Assembly (NCBI RefSeq): GCF_000522985.1
Contig: NZ_CP007128.1
Location: 2,836,220-2,900,219 of the forward strand
Direction: 5' to 3'
From: Gemmatirosa kalamazoonensis
GTDB lineage: Bacteria > Gemmatimonadota > Gemmatimonadetes > Gemmatimonadales > Gemmatimonadaceae
Length of the DNA stretch: 64,000 nt
Shown: piece after piece, positions 34,889-47,592 of the stretch
Numbering within the stretch: the stretch's first letter is position 1
How the letters are laid out: every line of letters starts with the position of its first letter
Translations under genes and position numbers: made by a program
Notes under the pieces: generated by a model
Told to the model about the DNA's origin: nothing
The model's input: only the letters and a program-made list of their open reading frames with translations
Databases searched by the model: none

Positions 34889-36868
34889 CTAATAGGACGC
34901 GGCGACGTCGGCACCGGCGGCGCGCGGGGCCGTGACGTCTTCGAAGACGTCGAGCGCGAGCTCCACCTTCCCGAACGGCGCCGAGACCTGCACCCCCTGC
35001 ACCTCGGGGCGCACCGCCTCCAGCATCTCGCGCGCGATCGCGATCCCCTCCGCGACCGCGTGCTCCTTCGAGCGCTCGTTCGCCGCGCGCATCCGCTTCA
35101 GTACCGCGTCCGGCACCGTCACGCCCGGCACCTCGTTCGCCAGGAACTCCGCGTTGCGCGCCGAGACGAGCGGCCAGATCCCGGCGATCACCGGGATGCG
35201 CACGTCCTCGATCGTGCGCAGGAACCGCTCGAGCTGCGCCGCGTCGAACACCGGCTGCGTGATGGCGTACTCCGCGCCGGCCTCCACCTTCCACGCGAAG
35301 CGCTGGCGCTCGTGCGCGGGATCGATCGCCGCCGGGTTCACGCCGACGCCGATCGCGAACCGCGTCGGCGCGCCGATCTCGTTCATCCCCGGGTCCAGCC
35401 CGCGGTTCAGGTTGCGCACGAGGTTCGTGAGCCCGATCGCGTCGATGTCGAACACCGCGGTCGCGTCGGGGTAGGGGCCCATCTTCGGCGGGTCGCCGGT
35501 GATGAGCAGCAGGTTGCGGAGGCCGAGCGCCGAGGCGCCTAACAGGTCGCTCAGCATGCCTAACAGATTGCGGTCGCGGCAGGCGTAGTGCGTCACGCTC
35601 TCGATGCCCACCTGCTGCTCGAGCAGGAGGCTCGTCGCGATGGCGCCCATGCGGCTCTGCGCGCGCGGCCCGTCGGGCACGTTGATCGCGTCCACGCCGG
35701 CGGCGTGCAGCGTCGCCGCGTCGCGCAGCAGCTTCGCCGTGTCGACGCCGCGCGGCGGCACGATCTCCACGCTCGTCACGAACTCGCCGCGCGCGATCTT
35801 CCCCGAGAACCGCGACCGATCGGCGAACGGGACGGGCTCTTTCGCCCGCGGGACTCGGGACTCGGGACTCGGGACTCGGTTGTCGTTCACGAGTCCCGAG
35901 TCCCGAGTCCCGAGTCCCGACTCGACGTGCACCATGGCGCGCTCCACGCGGAGCGCCGAGCACATCGCCTTGATGTGGTCGGGCGTCGTGCCGCAGCACC
36001 CGCCGACGACCTTCGCTCCCGCCTGCACGAGGTGCCGCGCGTACGTCGCGAAGTACTCCGCGCTCGCCATGTAGATGCGTCGGCCGCCCACCTCGCGCGG
36101 CATGCCGGCGTTCGGCATCGCGCTCAGCTTGCGCCGCGTCACCCCCGCCATGCGCTCGATCCCCTCGAGGATCGCCTGCGGCCCCACCGAGCAATTGAGA
36201 CCGACGATGTCGGCGCCCCAGTGGTCGAGCGCGCGCGCAGCGTCTTCCGGCGACGCGCCGTACGGCGTGCGCAGGTCGGTGCCGACGGTGACGTGGGCGA
36301 TCACCGGCACCGTCGCATCGACGTCGCGCGCCGCGGCGATCGCCTGCTCGAGCTCCAGCAGGTCGACGAACGTCTCGAACAGGAACACGTCGCACCCACC
36401 GGCGCGGAGCGCCGCGAGCTGCTCGCGGAACATCTCCCGCGCCTCGTCGCGCGACGTCGGGCCGTACGGCTCGATGCGCACGCCTAACGGACCGACCGCG
36501 CCGGCGACGAGCACCGGGTGCTGTCGCCGTCCGCTCACCGGGCGGGCCGCGTCGGCGGCCTCGCGCGCCAGCTCCGCCGCCCGGCGGTTGATCGCCTCCA
36601 CCTGGGTCTCGAGCCCGTACGCGACGAGCTTCGCGCGGTTGGCGCCGAAGCTGTTCGTCTCCAGCACCTCCGCGCCGGCCGCGGCGTACGTGTGGTGCAC
36701 GTCGCGCACGAGGTCCGGCGCGCGCAGGCACAGCTCGTCGTAGCACTGGTTGATGAAGATGCCGCGCGCGTACAGCTCGGTCCCCATGGCCCCGTCGAAC
36801 AGCACGATCTCGGCGGGATCGAGCAGTCGCTGGACGGCGGCCTGGCGGTCGGGGGGGGAGGCGGTCAC
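34889..36868 (-). CDS. Bifunctional homocysteine S-methyltransferase / 5,10-methylenetetrahydrofolate reductase
   Basis: The 659-residue protein joins a zinc homocysteine methyltransferase domain (about 10-310; Cys in GLNCSVGP and the pair in [11 protein letters not shown]) with a MetF-type methylenetetrahydrofolate reductase domain (about 350-645; LLLITGDPPKMG, EYAITQPVFDA). Together they make methyl-THF and methionine from homocysteine without cobalamin in the first domain. The linker (about residues 316-345) is encoded by a heptamer hairpin (35850-35918) that must have been inserted in frame. The gene is divergent from the ArsR-methyltransferase gene, with a palindromic A+T-rich site between them. 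Confidence 0.93.
   Translation of the reverse strand: MTASPPDRQAAVQRLLDPAEIVLFDGAMGTELYARGIFINQCYDELCLRAPDLVRDVHHTYAAAGAEVLETNSFGANRAKLVAYGLETQVEAINRRAAELAREAADAARPVSGRRQHPVLVAGAVGPLGVRIEPYGPTSRDEAREMFREQLAALRAGGCDVFLFETFVDLLELEQAIAAARDVDATVPVIAHVTVGTDLRTPYGASPEDAARALDHWGADIVGLNCSVGPQAILEGIERMAGVTRRKLSAMPNAGMPREVGGRRIYMASAEYFATYARHLVQAGAKVVGGCCGTTPDHIKAMCSALRVERAMVHVESGLGTRDSGLVNDNRVPSPESRVPRAKEPVPFADRSRFSGKIARGEFVTSVEIVPPRGVDTAKLLRDAATLHAAGVDAINVPDGPRAQSRMGAIATSLLLEQQVGIESVTHYACRDRNLLGMLSDLLGASALGLRNLLLITGDPPKMGPYPDATAVFDIDAIGLTNLVRNLNRGLDPGMNEIGAPTRFAIGVGVNPAAIDPAHERQRFAWKVEAGAEYAITQPVFDAAQLERFLRTIEDVRIPVIAGIWPLVSARNAEFLANEVPGVTVPDAVLKRMRAANERSKEHAVAEGIAIAREMLEAVRPEVQGVQVSAPFGKVELALDVFEDVTAPRAAGADVAASY
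35850..35918. repeat. Intragenic heptamer hairpin, 4 + 4 units with 28-bp perfect arms
   Basis: Four copies of GGGACTC (35850-35877), a 13-nt loop, then four copies of the complement GAGTCCC (35891-35918). It lies inside the coding sequence at the domain boundary and adds about 23-30 residues of Ser/Arg/Gly/Pro-rich linker (ESGLGTRDSG and later PSPESRVP) without breaking the frame. Same architecture as the intergenic hairpins here, but different word. Confidence 0.92.
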
Positions 36869-36910
36869 GATCGGTGTCGGCGAGGGAAGCGGGGGTAGCG
36901 AGATGTGCGA

Positions 36911-36924
36911 GATATAAATATATC
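36911..36924. promoter_or_regulatory. Palindromic A+T-rich operator candidate in the methionine divergent promoter
   Basis: GATATA-AA-TATATC lies in the 118-bp gap between the MTHFR fusion (minus) and the ArsR-methyltransferase gene (plus). An A+T stretch this long (36911-36931) is striking in this genome. ArsR-type regulators bind such short A+T palindromes, so this is the best candidate site for the adjacent regulator. Confidence 0.55.
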
Positions 36925-36986
36925 CTTATACTTCACGCGTCGAGCCCGGACCTGCCACCACCCCAACCTACGGAGGCGCCGACATC

Positions 36987-38027
36987 GTGGACATCGTGCT
37001 CGCTGCCCTCCGAGCCGCCGGGGAACGTACCCGCCTCCGACTCCTCGCCCTCCTCGGCCGCGGGGAGCTCACCGTCGGCGAGCTCGCTGCGGTCCTCGGC
37101 CAGAGCCAGCCCCGCGTCTCACGCCACCTCAAGCTGCTCTGCGACGCCGGGATCCTCGACCGCTACCCCGAGGGGACCTCCGTCTTCTATAGACTGGCCG
37201 ACCGCGGCGACCCGGCCGCCATCGCCCGCGCCGCGCTCGAGAAGCTCGCCGACGATGATCCCGTCCTCGTCGCCGACCGCGCCCGCCTCGACGCCGTGCG
37301 CCGGACCCGCGCTGCCGCGGCCGACGCCTACTTCCGCGCCGCCGCCGCCGACTGGGACCGCACCCGCTCCCTGTACGCCGACGAGCGCGAGGTCGAGCGG
37401 GTGATGCTGGACGTCCTCGGGCCCGGCCCGCTCGGCGAGGTGCTCGACGTCGGCACGGGGACCGGGCGCATCCTCGAGCTGCTCGCGCCGAGCGCGCGCC
37501 GCGCCGTCGGCGTCGATCTCAGCACCGCGATGCTCGGCGTCGCCCGCGCCACCGTCGACGCGGCGTCGCGACCCAACGTCCAGGTGCGGCACGCGGATAT
37601 GTACCACCTGCCGTTCGCGCCGCGCGCGTTCGACCTCGTCGTGTTCCACCAGGTGCTGCACTACGCCGACGATCCGGCGTCCGCGGTGGCCGAGGCCGCG
37701 CGCGTGCTGCGCCCCGGCGGCCGCGTCCTCGTCGTCGACTTCGCGCCGCACGACCTCGAGTTCCTCCGCGCCGAGCACGCGCACCGGCGGCTCGGCTTCA
37801 GCGACCGCGAGGTCGCGAGCTGGTTCCGCGCCGTGGGCCTCGGCTGCGCGGAGCCGCGCGTCGTCCCCGGCCAGCCGCTCGACGTCGTCGTGTGGGTTGC
37901 CGCGCGTACGCCGGGTGCCGTTAGGCCTCTCGACGTCTCACGCGGAGACGCGCCGGACGCGGAGAATGCCTCTCTGGTCTCCTCCGCGTTCTCCGCGTCT
38001 CCGCGTGAATCTGCTTCGCCAAAGTGA
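36987..38027 (+). CDS. ArsR-family regulator fused to a SAM-dependent methyltransferase domain
   Basis: A GGAGG Shine-Dalgarno (36972-36976) precedes the GTG. The 346-residue protein has an ArsR winged helix (about 5-75, QSQPRVSRHLKLLCDAGIL) and a class I methyltransferase domain (EVLDVGTGTGRILE at 151-164, DLVVFHQVLHYADD). Because it heads metH and is divergent from the MTHFR fusion, the methyltransferase fold may sense SAM or SAH; ArsR-type SahR regulators that respond to SAH are known. The last 30 or so residues (from about 317) are encoded by a repeat hairpin and look foreign (SRGDAPDAENASLVSS). 12 bp separate it from metH. Confidence 0.88.
   Translation: MDIVLAALRAAGERTRLRLLALLGRGELTVGELAAVLGQSQPRVSRHLKLLCDAGILDRYPEGTSVFYRLADRGDPAAIARAALEKLADDDPVLVADRARLDAVRRTRAAAADAYFRAAAADWDRTRSLYADEREVERVMLDVLGPGPLGEVLDVGTGTGRILELLAPSARRAVGVDLSTAMLGVARATVDAASRPNVQVRHADMYHLPFAPRAFDLVVFHQVLHYADDPASAVAEAARVLRPGGRVLVVDFAPHDLEFLRAEHAHRRLGFSDREVASWFRAVGLGCAEPRVVPGQPLDVVVWVAARTPGAVRPLDVSRGDAPDAENASLVSSAFSASPRESASPK
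37938..38008. repeat. Repeat-built inverted repeat overlapping the 3' end of the ArsR-methyltransferase gene
   Basis: The right arm 37989-38008 (units TCTCCGCG) pairs with 37938-37950 and 37956-37966; the left arm has a small insert of five to nine bases. The element supplies the last codons of the upstream gene and ends 32 bp before the metH start. Either the original stop codon was lost when the element arrived, or the gene has always run into it. Confidence 0.75.
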
Positions 38028-38039
38028 ACCGTTAGGACC

Positions 38040-41807
<3,768 letters not shown>

Positions 41808-41824
41808 TCCGGCTCGGCGTTCGA

Positions 41825-41981
41825 ACCGCGGAGGGCGCAGAGGGCCGCTGAGGGCCGCAGAGGACTGCCTCTTCGAACAGCAAAGCCCTGGGGATGAATG
41901 GATCCTCAGGATCCAACGATCCTTTCATCCCCAGGGCCTTGCTGTTGCTGTTCTCTGCGGCCCTCTGCGCCCTCTGCGGTC
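41825..41981. repeat. 157-bp nested hairpin with 9-bp tandem units between convergent genes
   Basis: Outer arms 41825-41863 and 41953-41981 pair with few mismatches and are made of 9-mers around CCTCTGCGG. An inner stem (41876-41898 with 41924-41946, 23 bp, one mismatch) encloses a 17-nt perfect palindrome centred on TGGATCCT-C-AGGATCCA. It follows metH by 17 bp and touches the stop codon of the YggT-like gene (41980-41982). Likely bidirectional terminator and the largest of the repeat-built elements here. Confidence 0.9.
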
Positions 41982-42597
41982 AATTGAAGAGACTGAGCAC
42001 GCCCTTCTCGAGGATCGACAGCAGGAAGTACGCGACGATCGGCGACACGTCCATCATCCCGAGCGGCGGGATGATGCCGCGCAGCGGGCGTAGCAGCCAC
42101 TCGGTGAGGCCGAACGACCAGCGCACCCACGGCGAGTGCGGCGCGATCTGGAACCACGACGACGCCACGCGCACGAGCAGCGCGAGCTGCAGCAGCCCGA
42201 ACGTCCACGACACGAGCAGCGTCGCGAGCCCGCGCGGGCCCATCGTCGCCGCGACGGTCGCCATCGCGATCTGCTGGCGCACGAACCCGAGCACGCTGAT
42301 GACGACGATGCCGCCGATGACCACCGCGGCGAGCGTCCACCACGGCGCGCTCGCGGGCCGGCCACCGGCGCGGATCACGCGCCGCTCCACCGGCGCGAAC
42401 AGCGGGTCGATCGAGTCGCGCGTCAGCCGCGCGACGGAGCTGAACGGGCTGACGCGGCGCGTGCGCACCACGTAGGACAGCCCCGCGAGCGCGGCGACGA
42501 GCACCCCGCCGCCGAAGAGCAGGATGCGCAGCACGGCGATGAACGCGTCGAGCGCGCCGATGATGGTGGTCACTCGAACAAGCTCGCGTGACGCCAC
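41980..42597 (-). CDS. YggT family membrane protein
   Basis: The protein of up to 205 residues has two YggT-like halves with several TM helices. The second half includes SWTFGLLQLALLVRVASSWF and WLLRPLRGIIPPLGMMDVSPIVAYFLL, the conserved phrase R(P)-(I)P-G-DxSP of the family. YggT proteins sit in the inner membrane and have been linked to osmotic stress or cell-division gene neighbourhoods; the function is not settled. Both 42597 and 42573 are GTG starts; the second gives a more typical N-terminus. The gene ends inside the repeat element. Confidence 0.85.
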   Translation of the reverse strand: MASRELVRVTTIIGALDAFIAVLRILLFGGGVLVAALAGLSYVVRTRRVSPFSSVARLTRDSIDPLFAPVERRVIRAGGRPASAPWWTLAAVVIGGIVVISVLGFVRQQIAMATVAATMGPRGLATLLVSWTFGLLQLALLVRVASSWFQIAPHSPWVRWSFGLTEWLLRPLRGIIPPLGMMDVSPIVAYFLLSILEKGVLSLFN

Positions 42598-42689
42598 GCG
42601 ACGCGGTAGTGGGCGCTTCCCCTCGCCCGCGCGACACGGCGAGATTACGCTGCGGCGTTCCTCGCGCCGACCATCTCACCGCGCCGACC

Positions 42690-43763
42690 GTGGCTGACTC
42701 GCTCTTCCGGCACAAGCCGTTCATCACGGACCGCAGGATCCGGTTCGCGCTCGTCGGCTGCGGCCGCATCTCGGCGAACCACCTGCAGGCCATCGCGCGC
42801 CACGCCGACCGCGCGGAGCTCGTCGCCGTCTGCGACGTGGACCCCGCGCGCGCCGATGCCGCCGCCGCGCAGAGCGGCGCGGCCGCGTTCTACTCGCTCG
42901 ACGAGCTGCTCGCACGGAGCGACGCCGATGCGGTGATCCTCGCCACGCCGAGCGGGCTGCACCCCGCGCAGGCCATCCGCTGTGCGCGCGACGGGCGTCA
43001 CGTCGTGACCGAGAAGCCGATGGCCACCCGATGGGAGGACGGCAAGGAGATGGTGCGCGTCTGCGACGCCGCGGGCGTGTTCCTGTTCGTCGTCAAGCAG
43101 AACCGCCGCAATCCCACGCTGCAGCTCGTGAAGCGCGCGATCGAGAAGAAGCGCTTCGGCCGCATCTACATGGTGAACGTCAACGTGTTCTGGTCGCGAC
43201 CGCAGTCGTACTACGACAGCGCGGCGTGGCGCGGCACGTGGGAGTTCGACGGCGGCGCGTTCATGAACCAGGCGAGCCACTACGTGGATCTGCTCGACTG
43301 GCTCATCGGGCCCGTCGAGAGCCTGCAGGCCTACACGGCGACGCTCGCGCGCGACATCCAGGTCGAGGACAGCGGCGTCGTGAGCATCCGGTGGCGCACG
43401 GGAGCGTTAGGCTCCATGAACGTCACCATGCTCACCTACCCGAAGAACCTCGAGGGCTCCATCACGATCCTCGGCGAGAAGGGAACCGTGCGCCTCGGCG
43501 GCGTCGCCGTGAACCGCTTCGACCACTGGGAGTTCGCCGAGGCCGACGCCGACGACGCGCTCGTGAACGATGCGAGCTACGAGACGACGTCGGTGTACGG
43601 CCACGGGCACCCGCTGTACTACGACAACGTGATCAAGTCGCTCCGCGGCGAGGCCGATCCCGAGACCGACGGACGCGAGGGACTCCGCTCCCTCGAGATC
43701 CTCATCGCCACGTACCTCTCGGCGCGCGACGGCCGCCGGGTCGCGCTTCCGCTGGAGTACTGA
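42690..43763 (+). CDS. Gfo/Idh/MocA oxidoreductase, WbpB-like UDP-sugar 3-dehydrogenase
   Basis: Translation from the GTG at 42690 gives 357 residues. The Rossmann motif [11 protein letters not shown] (21-31), the catalytic Lys in TEKPMA, and [20 protein letters not shown] match the WbpB/WlbA branch, which oxidises UDP-GlcNAcA at C3 in the route to UDP-ManNAc3NAcA. The very next gene is a WbpD-like acetyltransferase, which supports this reading. Transaminase (WbpE) and UDP-GlcNAc 6-dehydrogenase (WbpA) genes are not in the window. Divergent from the YggT-like gene. Confidence 0.85.
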   Translation: MADSLFRHKPFITDRRIRFALVGCGRISANHLQAIARHADRAELVAVCDVDPARADAAAAQSGAAAFYSLDELLARSDADAVILATPSGLHPAQAIRCARDGRHVVTEKPMATRWEDGKEMVRVCDAAGVFLFVVKQNRRNPTLQLVKRAIEKKRFGRIYMVNVNVFWSRPQSYYDSAAWRGTWEFDGGAFMNQASHYVDLLDWLIGPVESLQAYTATLARDIQVEDSGVVSIRWRTGALGSMNVTMLTYPKNLEGSITILGEKGTVRLGGVAVNRFDHWEFAEADADDALVNDASYETTSVYGHGHPLYYDNVIKSLRGEADPETDGREGLRSLEILIATYLSARDGRRVALPLEY

Positions 43764-43765
43764 CC

Positions 43766-44359
43766 GTGCCCGCGAAGATCCATCCCACCGCGATCGTCGA
43801 CGACGGCGCCGTGATCGGCGACGACACGCGCGTCTGGCACTGGGTGCACGTCTCCGGTGGCGCCCGCATCGGCGCGCGCTGCTCGTTAGGCCAGAACGTC
43901 TACGTCGGCAACCGCGTCGTCATCGGTGACAACGTGAAGATCCAGAACAACGTCTCCGTCTACGACAACGTGACGCTCGAGGACGACGTGTTCTGCGGGC
44001 CGAGCATGGTCTTCACGAACGTCTACAACCCGCGCTCCGCCGTGTCGCGCAAGGACGAGTACCGCGACACGCTCGTGAAGCGCGGCGCGACGTTGGGCGC
44101 CAACTGCACCATCGTCTGCGGCAGCACGATCGGTGAGCACGCGTTCGTCGGCGCCGGCGCCGTCGTCAACCGCGACGTCCCCGACTTCGCGCTCATGGTC
44201 GGCGTCCCCGCGCGCCAGGTCGGATGGATGAGCCGCTACGGCGAGCGCCTCGATCTCCCGCTCACCGGCAACGGACACGCCGTCTGCGAGCACACCGGCG
44301 ACCGCTACGAGCTGGTCGACGGCCGCGTGCGCATCACGGCGTACGGCTCGCTCGGCTGA
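43766..44359 (+). CDS. WbpD-like UDP-amino-sugar N-acetyltransferase (left-handed beta-helix)
   Basis: The 197-residue protein consists of hexapeptide repeats of a left-handed beta-helix ([40 protein letters not shown] in consecutive turns) and a C-terminal extension with [12 protein letters not shown]. WbpD/WlbB acetylates UDP-GlcNAc3NA to UDP-GlcNAc(3NAc)A. It starts at GTG two bases after the WbpB-like stop. The 3' end overlaps the convergent VanZ-like gene by 26 bp. The epimerase at 52.3 kb could complete the step to the manno sugar. Confidence 0.88.
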   Translation: MPAKIHPTAIVDDGAVIGDDTRVWHWVHVSGGARIGARCSLGQNVYVGNRVVIGDNVKIQNNVSVYDNVTLEDDVFCGPSMVFTNVYNPRSAVSRKDEYRDTLVKRGATLGANCTIVCGSTIGEHAFVGAGAVVNRDVPDFALMVGVPARQVGWMSRYGERLDLPLTGNGHAVCEHTGDRYELVDGRVRITAYGSLG

Positions 44360-45695
44360 CGCCTCCGGCACCGAGCCGGCGCGCCCCCTCGGCCAGCCCG
44401 GCGCCGGCGAGCACGCCCCCGAGCGCCGCGAGCCACTCCCACGGTCGCGCGGGGCCGAAACCGGCCGCCGCCGGGATCAGCACCAGGCCGCCGAGTAGCG
44501 TCGCCAGCAGGCACGCCGTCGCGGTCAGCTCCGAGCGCCACCCGCCGCGCGCGCCCCACCGCACCCAGTACCCGATCGGCAGCGCGAGCCCGGCCAGCCA
44601 CGCCACCGACGCGAGCGGCGCGAGTGGCGCGTCGATGCGCGGGATCGGGCTCACGAGCGCCCAGCCGAGCGACGGCCACAGACGGATCTCGCGCTGCCGC
44701 CGCTCGCGCCCGCGCTCGAACGTCACCGTCACCGAGTCGCCGATCCGCTCGCCGCGCACGCGGTACGGCTCCGTCGCCGGCGCGTCGGCGCCGAGCACGC
44801 CGTCGATCGCCACCGTCGGCGTCTGGAGCCGCAGGCGCCACGCGCGCGTCCCGAGCGCCACCACCGCGCCGTCGCCGCGCTGGGCGAGCACGAGCCACGG
44901 CATCCGCATCTCCGGCGCGTAGACGATGAGCAGGGGCACCTGCTCCGGGCGGTGGTCGCGGCCTCGCGCCACCACCTCGGCCACGGCGGGCGACGTCGGC
45001 ACCGCCTTGACGTACACCGGCCCCGTGCCGCGATGCTCGGTCGTCACGCCGTCGAAGCGGGCGCGCAGCACCTCGCCGTCGAACCACGGCATCCCGATCG
45101 CGAAGCTCGCCGCACGCCGGATCGGCGTCGGCGGGTACCGGCCGATCGTCCCCTGATACGACAGCGCCCACGACGCGAGCGCGAGCGCCGCGAGCCAGAC
45201 CGCCGACGCCATCGTCGCGAGCGCGATCCCGGCCCGCGGCGCCGGTCGGCACCACGTCCGCCAGCTCGCGACGAGCAGCGCGCCGAGTGCCGCGCCCGTC
45301 GTGTTCGTGAGCACGTCGCTCACCGACGCGAAGCGGCCCGGGATCGCCAGGTACTGCGTCAGCTCGATGCCGAGCGACAGGGCGAGCCCGGCGAGCAGCG
45401 CGCGCCGCCAGCGCACGCCGAGCAGCGCCAGCCCCACGCCGAGCGGCGCGAACAGCAGCACGTTCGCCAGCACGTCCGATCCCGCCGCCGTACCGCAGAT
45501 CACGCACGCCTTCCGCGGCGCCATCGCCTCCGCGGTCGGCTGCGGCGAGAGCGTGAGCGCGAGGATGGCGGCGGTCGCGCACGCCGTGAGCGCGAGGCCC
45601 AGCCACCGACGGACGCGATGCGGCCGTGGGCGCGGGCTTCGCTCCGGCGGGTCCGGGGCAGGGCGGGGCGCGTTCGGGACGGGACGGGCGGACAT
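44334..45695 (-). CDS. VanZ-like family membrane protein
   Basis: The ATG at 45695 gives 453 residues. The VanZ-like core (about 30-160) has several TM helices and the motif [21 protein letters not shown], with [17 protein letters not shown] periplasmic domain with a LamG/concanavalin-like look (about 200-370) follows, then three more TM segments. VanZ-like proteins are frequent in exosortase/PEP-CTERM loci, and an exosortase gene lies 0.9 kb away. Function is unknown. The frame is open on both sides, but only as shadows. Confidence 0.8.
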   Translation of the reverse strand: MSARPVPNAPRPAPDPPERSPRPRPHRVRRWLGLALTACATAAILALTLSPQPTAEAMAPRKACVICGTAAGSDVLANVLLFAPLGVGLALLGVRWRRALLAGLALSLGIELTQYLAIPGRFASVSDVLTNTTGAALGALLVASWRTWCRPAPRAGIALATMASAVWLAALALASWALSYQGTIGRYPPTPIRRAASFAIGMPWFDGEVLRARFDGVTTEHRGTGPVYVKAVPTSPAVAEVVARGRDHRPEQVPLLIVYAPEMRMPWLVLAQRGDGAVVALGTRAWRLRLQTPTVAIDGVLGADAPATEPYRVRGERIGDSVTVTFERGRERRQREIRLWPSLGWALVSPIPRIDAPLAPLASVAWLAGLALPIGYWVRWGARGGWRSELTATACLLATLLGGLVLIPAAAGFGPARPWEWLAALGGVLAGAGLAEGARRLGAGGVSRASRTP

Positions 45696-45942
45696 CGGAT
45701 GGACGGTAATCGGGCGCCCTGTCGGCCGTGAGCGGACGCTACTTGCCCGGCTGCCTACCGGGCGGCAGTTTGAGGTACGGACGTCGCCGAGCCCGATGAT
45801 GCGGTCAGGTTCGGCGATTGTTGCGTCCTCTCGGACCCGGCGTCCTCCGCACGTCGTAGTGCGGCATGCGCGCATGACCGCACTCTCGCGTCGCGGCGCT
45901 CGGCGGTCCGCCTTCACCCATTCGACCCGGCGCCACACGTGC

Positions 45943-45971
45943 TTTCCGACGGGAATATCCAGCGGTACACT
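45943..45971 (+). promoter_or_regulatory. Candidate promoter TTTCCG-N17-TACACT
   Basis: The boxes at 45943-45948 and 45966-45971 are exactly 17 bp apart, and the ATG at 45978 follows six bases after the -10 box. There is no Shine-Dalgarno sequence, so the mRNA would be nearly leaderless. The rest of the 282-bp gap to the VanZ-like gene shows no further gene. Confidence 0.5.
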
Positions 45972-45977
45972 CGGGCC

Positions 45978-46460
45978 ATGTACCCCGTAACGCTGCTGCT
46001 GATCTTGGTCCCGCTCGTGGATCTCAGCCTGCGCATCTTCCCGCCCCAGTTCGGGTCCCTGCAGTGGCGCTTCGGGGCCGTGGGGACGCTGCTCGGCAAC
46101 TTCGGCACGATCCTGCTCGGGATCGGGCTCACCGGGCTGCTCGCGGCGTTCAACGGACACCGGGGCCTCCTCCGCATCATCGGCTACGTCACGCTCGTGC
46201 TGAGCGCCGTGAGCATCGCCGTCCTCGCGCTGTTCGCGCTCGACGCGGTGCAGATGCGCACCCTCGCGAACCCGAACTACAAGCGCGCCGTGCTGCTCTC
46301 GTCGGGCGGCGCCATGTTCGCGGGGCTGTTCGGCGTCTTCACGCTGTTCTCGCTCGGCCGCGGCGCGCTCGCGGCGAGCCGCGGCGCCCCGGGCGCGACG
46401 GCCCGGCGCACCCAGCCCGCGGGCGCGCCGCTCGTCGTCGCCGGGCGCGGCGAGGCGTGA
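45978..46460 (+). CDS. Small multi-pass membrane protein of unknown function
   Basis: The 160-residue protein has four hydrophobic segments (PVTLLLILVPLVDLSL, GNFGTILLGIGLTGLLAAF, IIGYVTLVLSAVSIAVLALFAL, AMFAGLFGVFTLFSLGRGA) and an Arg/Ala/Pro-rich C-terminal tail. I do not recognise a family. It lies directly upstream of the exosortase gene on the same strand (about 150 bp), so it may belong to that system. It is preceded by one of the clearest promoters in the window. Confidence 0.7.
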   Translation: MYPVTLLLILVPLVDLSLRIFPPQFGSLQWRFGAVGTLLGNFGTILLGIGLTGLLAAFNGHRGLLRIIGYVTLVLSAVSIAVLALFALDAVQMRTLANPNYKRAVLLSSGGAMFAGLFGVFTLFSLGRGALAASRGAPGATARRTQPAGAPLVVAGRGEA

Positions 46461-46611
46461 GTGAGCGCGTCGGCGGCGTCGATCGGGGACTCCTCTTCCT
46501 CTCTGGTGTAGCTTGTCCTCTGACGACAGCACGCTGAGCCTGGAGGCGCCGCCCGAGTCGGTGGGGGGCTCCGCGCTCACGTCGCCCGCGCCGCATGCGC
46601 CGCCCGCGCCC

Positions 46612-47592
46612 ATGTCCGACCCCGCCCGCCCGCTCCCGATGACGGATGCCGCCGCCCCGCGGCCGGCCGACGCGACGCCGCTCGCGACGCCGCCCGCGGC
46701 GTCGCCGCGCCCGTTCTCGCTGCGTGGGATCCCGCCGATCCCGCTGCTGCTGTCGGCGGCGCTGTTCGCGGTGCTGTTCGAGCGGCCGTTCGAGCTTCTC
46801 GTGAAGGACTGGTGGAGCAACCCGGAGGCGGGACACGGCCTCCTGCTCGCGCCGCTCGCCGTGTACTTCGCGTGGAAGCTCGGCATCGCGCCCGACGCCC
46901 GGCCGAACCGCCTCGTCGGCGGGCTGCTGCTCCTCGCCGCGGTGTTCTTCCGCTATCTCTCCGACCTCGCCGCCGAGCTGTTCACGATGCGCGGGTCGAT
47001 GATCATGGCGGCCGCCGGGCTCACGGTGTGGTACTTCGGCTTCCGTCAGCTCCTTCGCTGGTGGCTGCCGTTCGCGCTCATCGCGCTGTCGGTGCCGCTG
47101 CCCGAGCTGATCCTGAATCGCATCGCGCTGCCGCTGCAGTTCACCGCGTCGAAGATCGGCGCCGGGCTCCTCGCATGGCGCGACATCCCGGTGATGCTCA
47201 CCGGCAACGTGATTCGCATTCCCGGGCACCAGCTCTTCGTCGCCGAGGCGTGCAGCGGTCTGCGGTCGCTCACCGCGCTCCTCAGCCTCGGTGTGCTGCT
47301 CGGCGCCATCACGCTCACGTACCCGATCAACCGGGTGCTGCTGCTGCTCATCTCGATCCCGGTCGCGATCGTGCTGAACGGAGTGCGCGTGTTCCTCACC
47401 GGCTTCCTGGTGTTCTTCGTCGACCCGGCGCTCGGCGAGGGGTTCATGCACATCACGGAAGGGTGGCTGATCTTCCTCGTGGCGTTCCTCATCCTCGGCG
47501 GCGTCGCGTGGGCGTTGCTCGCGCTGGAGCGGTTCGTCGCCAGCCGGCGCGCCGGTGCCATGTCGGACTCGAAGGCGGTCCTCGATGCGTGA
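46612..47592 (+). CDS. Exosortase (EpsH-type membrane transpeptidase)
   Basis: The 326-residue protein (from the ATG at 46612) has about eight TM helices. The exosortase catalytic residues are complete: Cys214 in AEACSGLRS, Arg259 in LNGVRV and His280 in GFMHITEGW. Exosortases cut PEP-CTERM proteins at the membrane and attach them to the surface or export them. A TTG at 46513 and a GTG at 46561 would give longer Pro/Ala-rich N-tails; a TAGCTT box overlapping the TTG argues for a later start. The EpsI gene overlaps the 3' end by 8 bp. Confidence 0.93.
   Translation: MSDPARPLPMTDAAAPRPADATPLATPPAASPRPFSLRGIPPIPLLLSAALFAVLFERPFELLVKDWWSNPEAGHGLLLAPLAVYFAWKLGIAPDARPNRLVGGLLLLAAVFFRYLSDLAAELFTMRGSMIMAAAGLTVWYFGFRQLLRWWLPFALIALSVPLPELILNRIALPLQFTASKIGAGLLAWRDIPVMLTGNVIRIPGHQLFVAEACSGLRSLTALLSLGVLLGAITLTYPINRVLLLLISIPVAIVLNGVRVFLTGFLVFFVDPALGEGFMHITEGWLIFLVAFLILGGVAWALLALERFVASRRAGAMSDSKAVLDA

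Noticed and set aside
46513-46611. TTG start of exosortase at 46513
   Set aside because: A -10-like TAGCTT overlaps the TTG and the added residues are low-complexity; family similarity begins well downstream.
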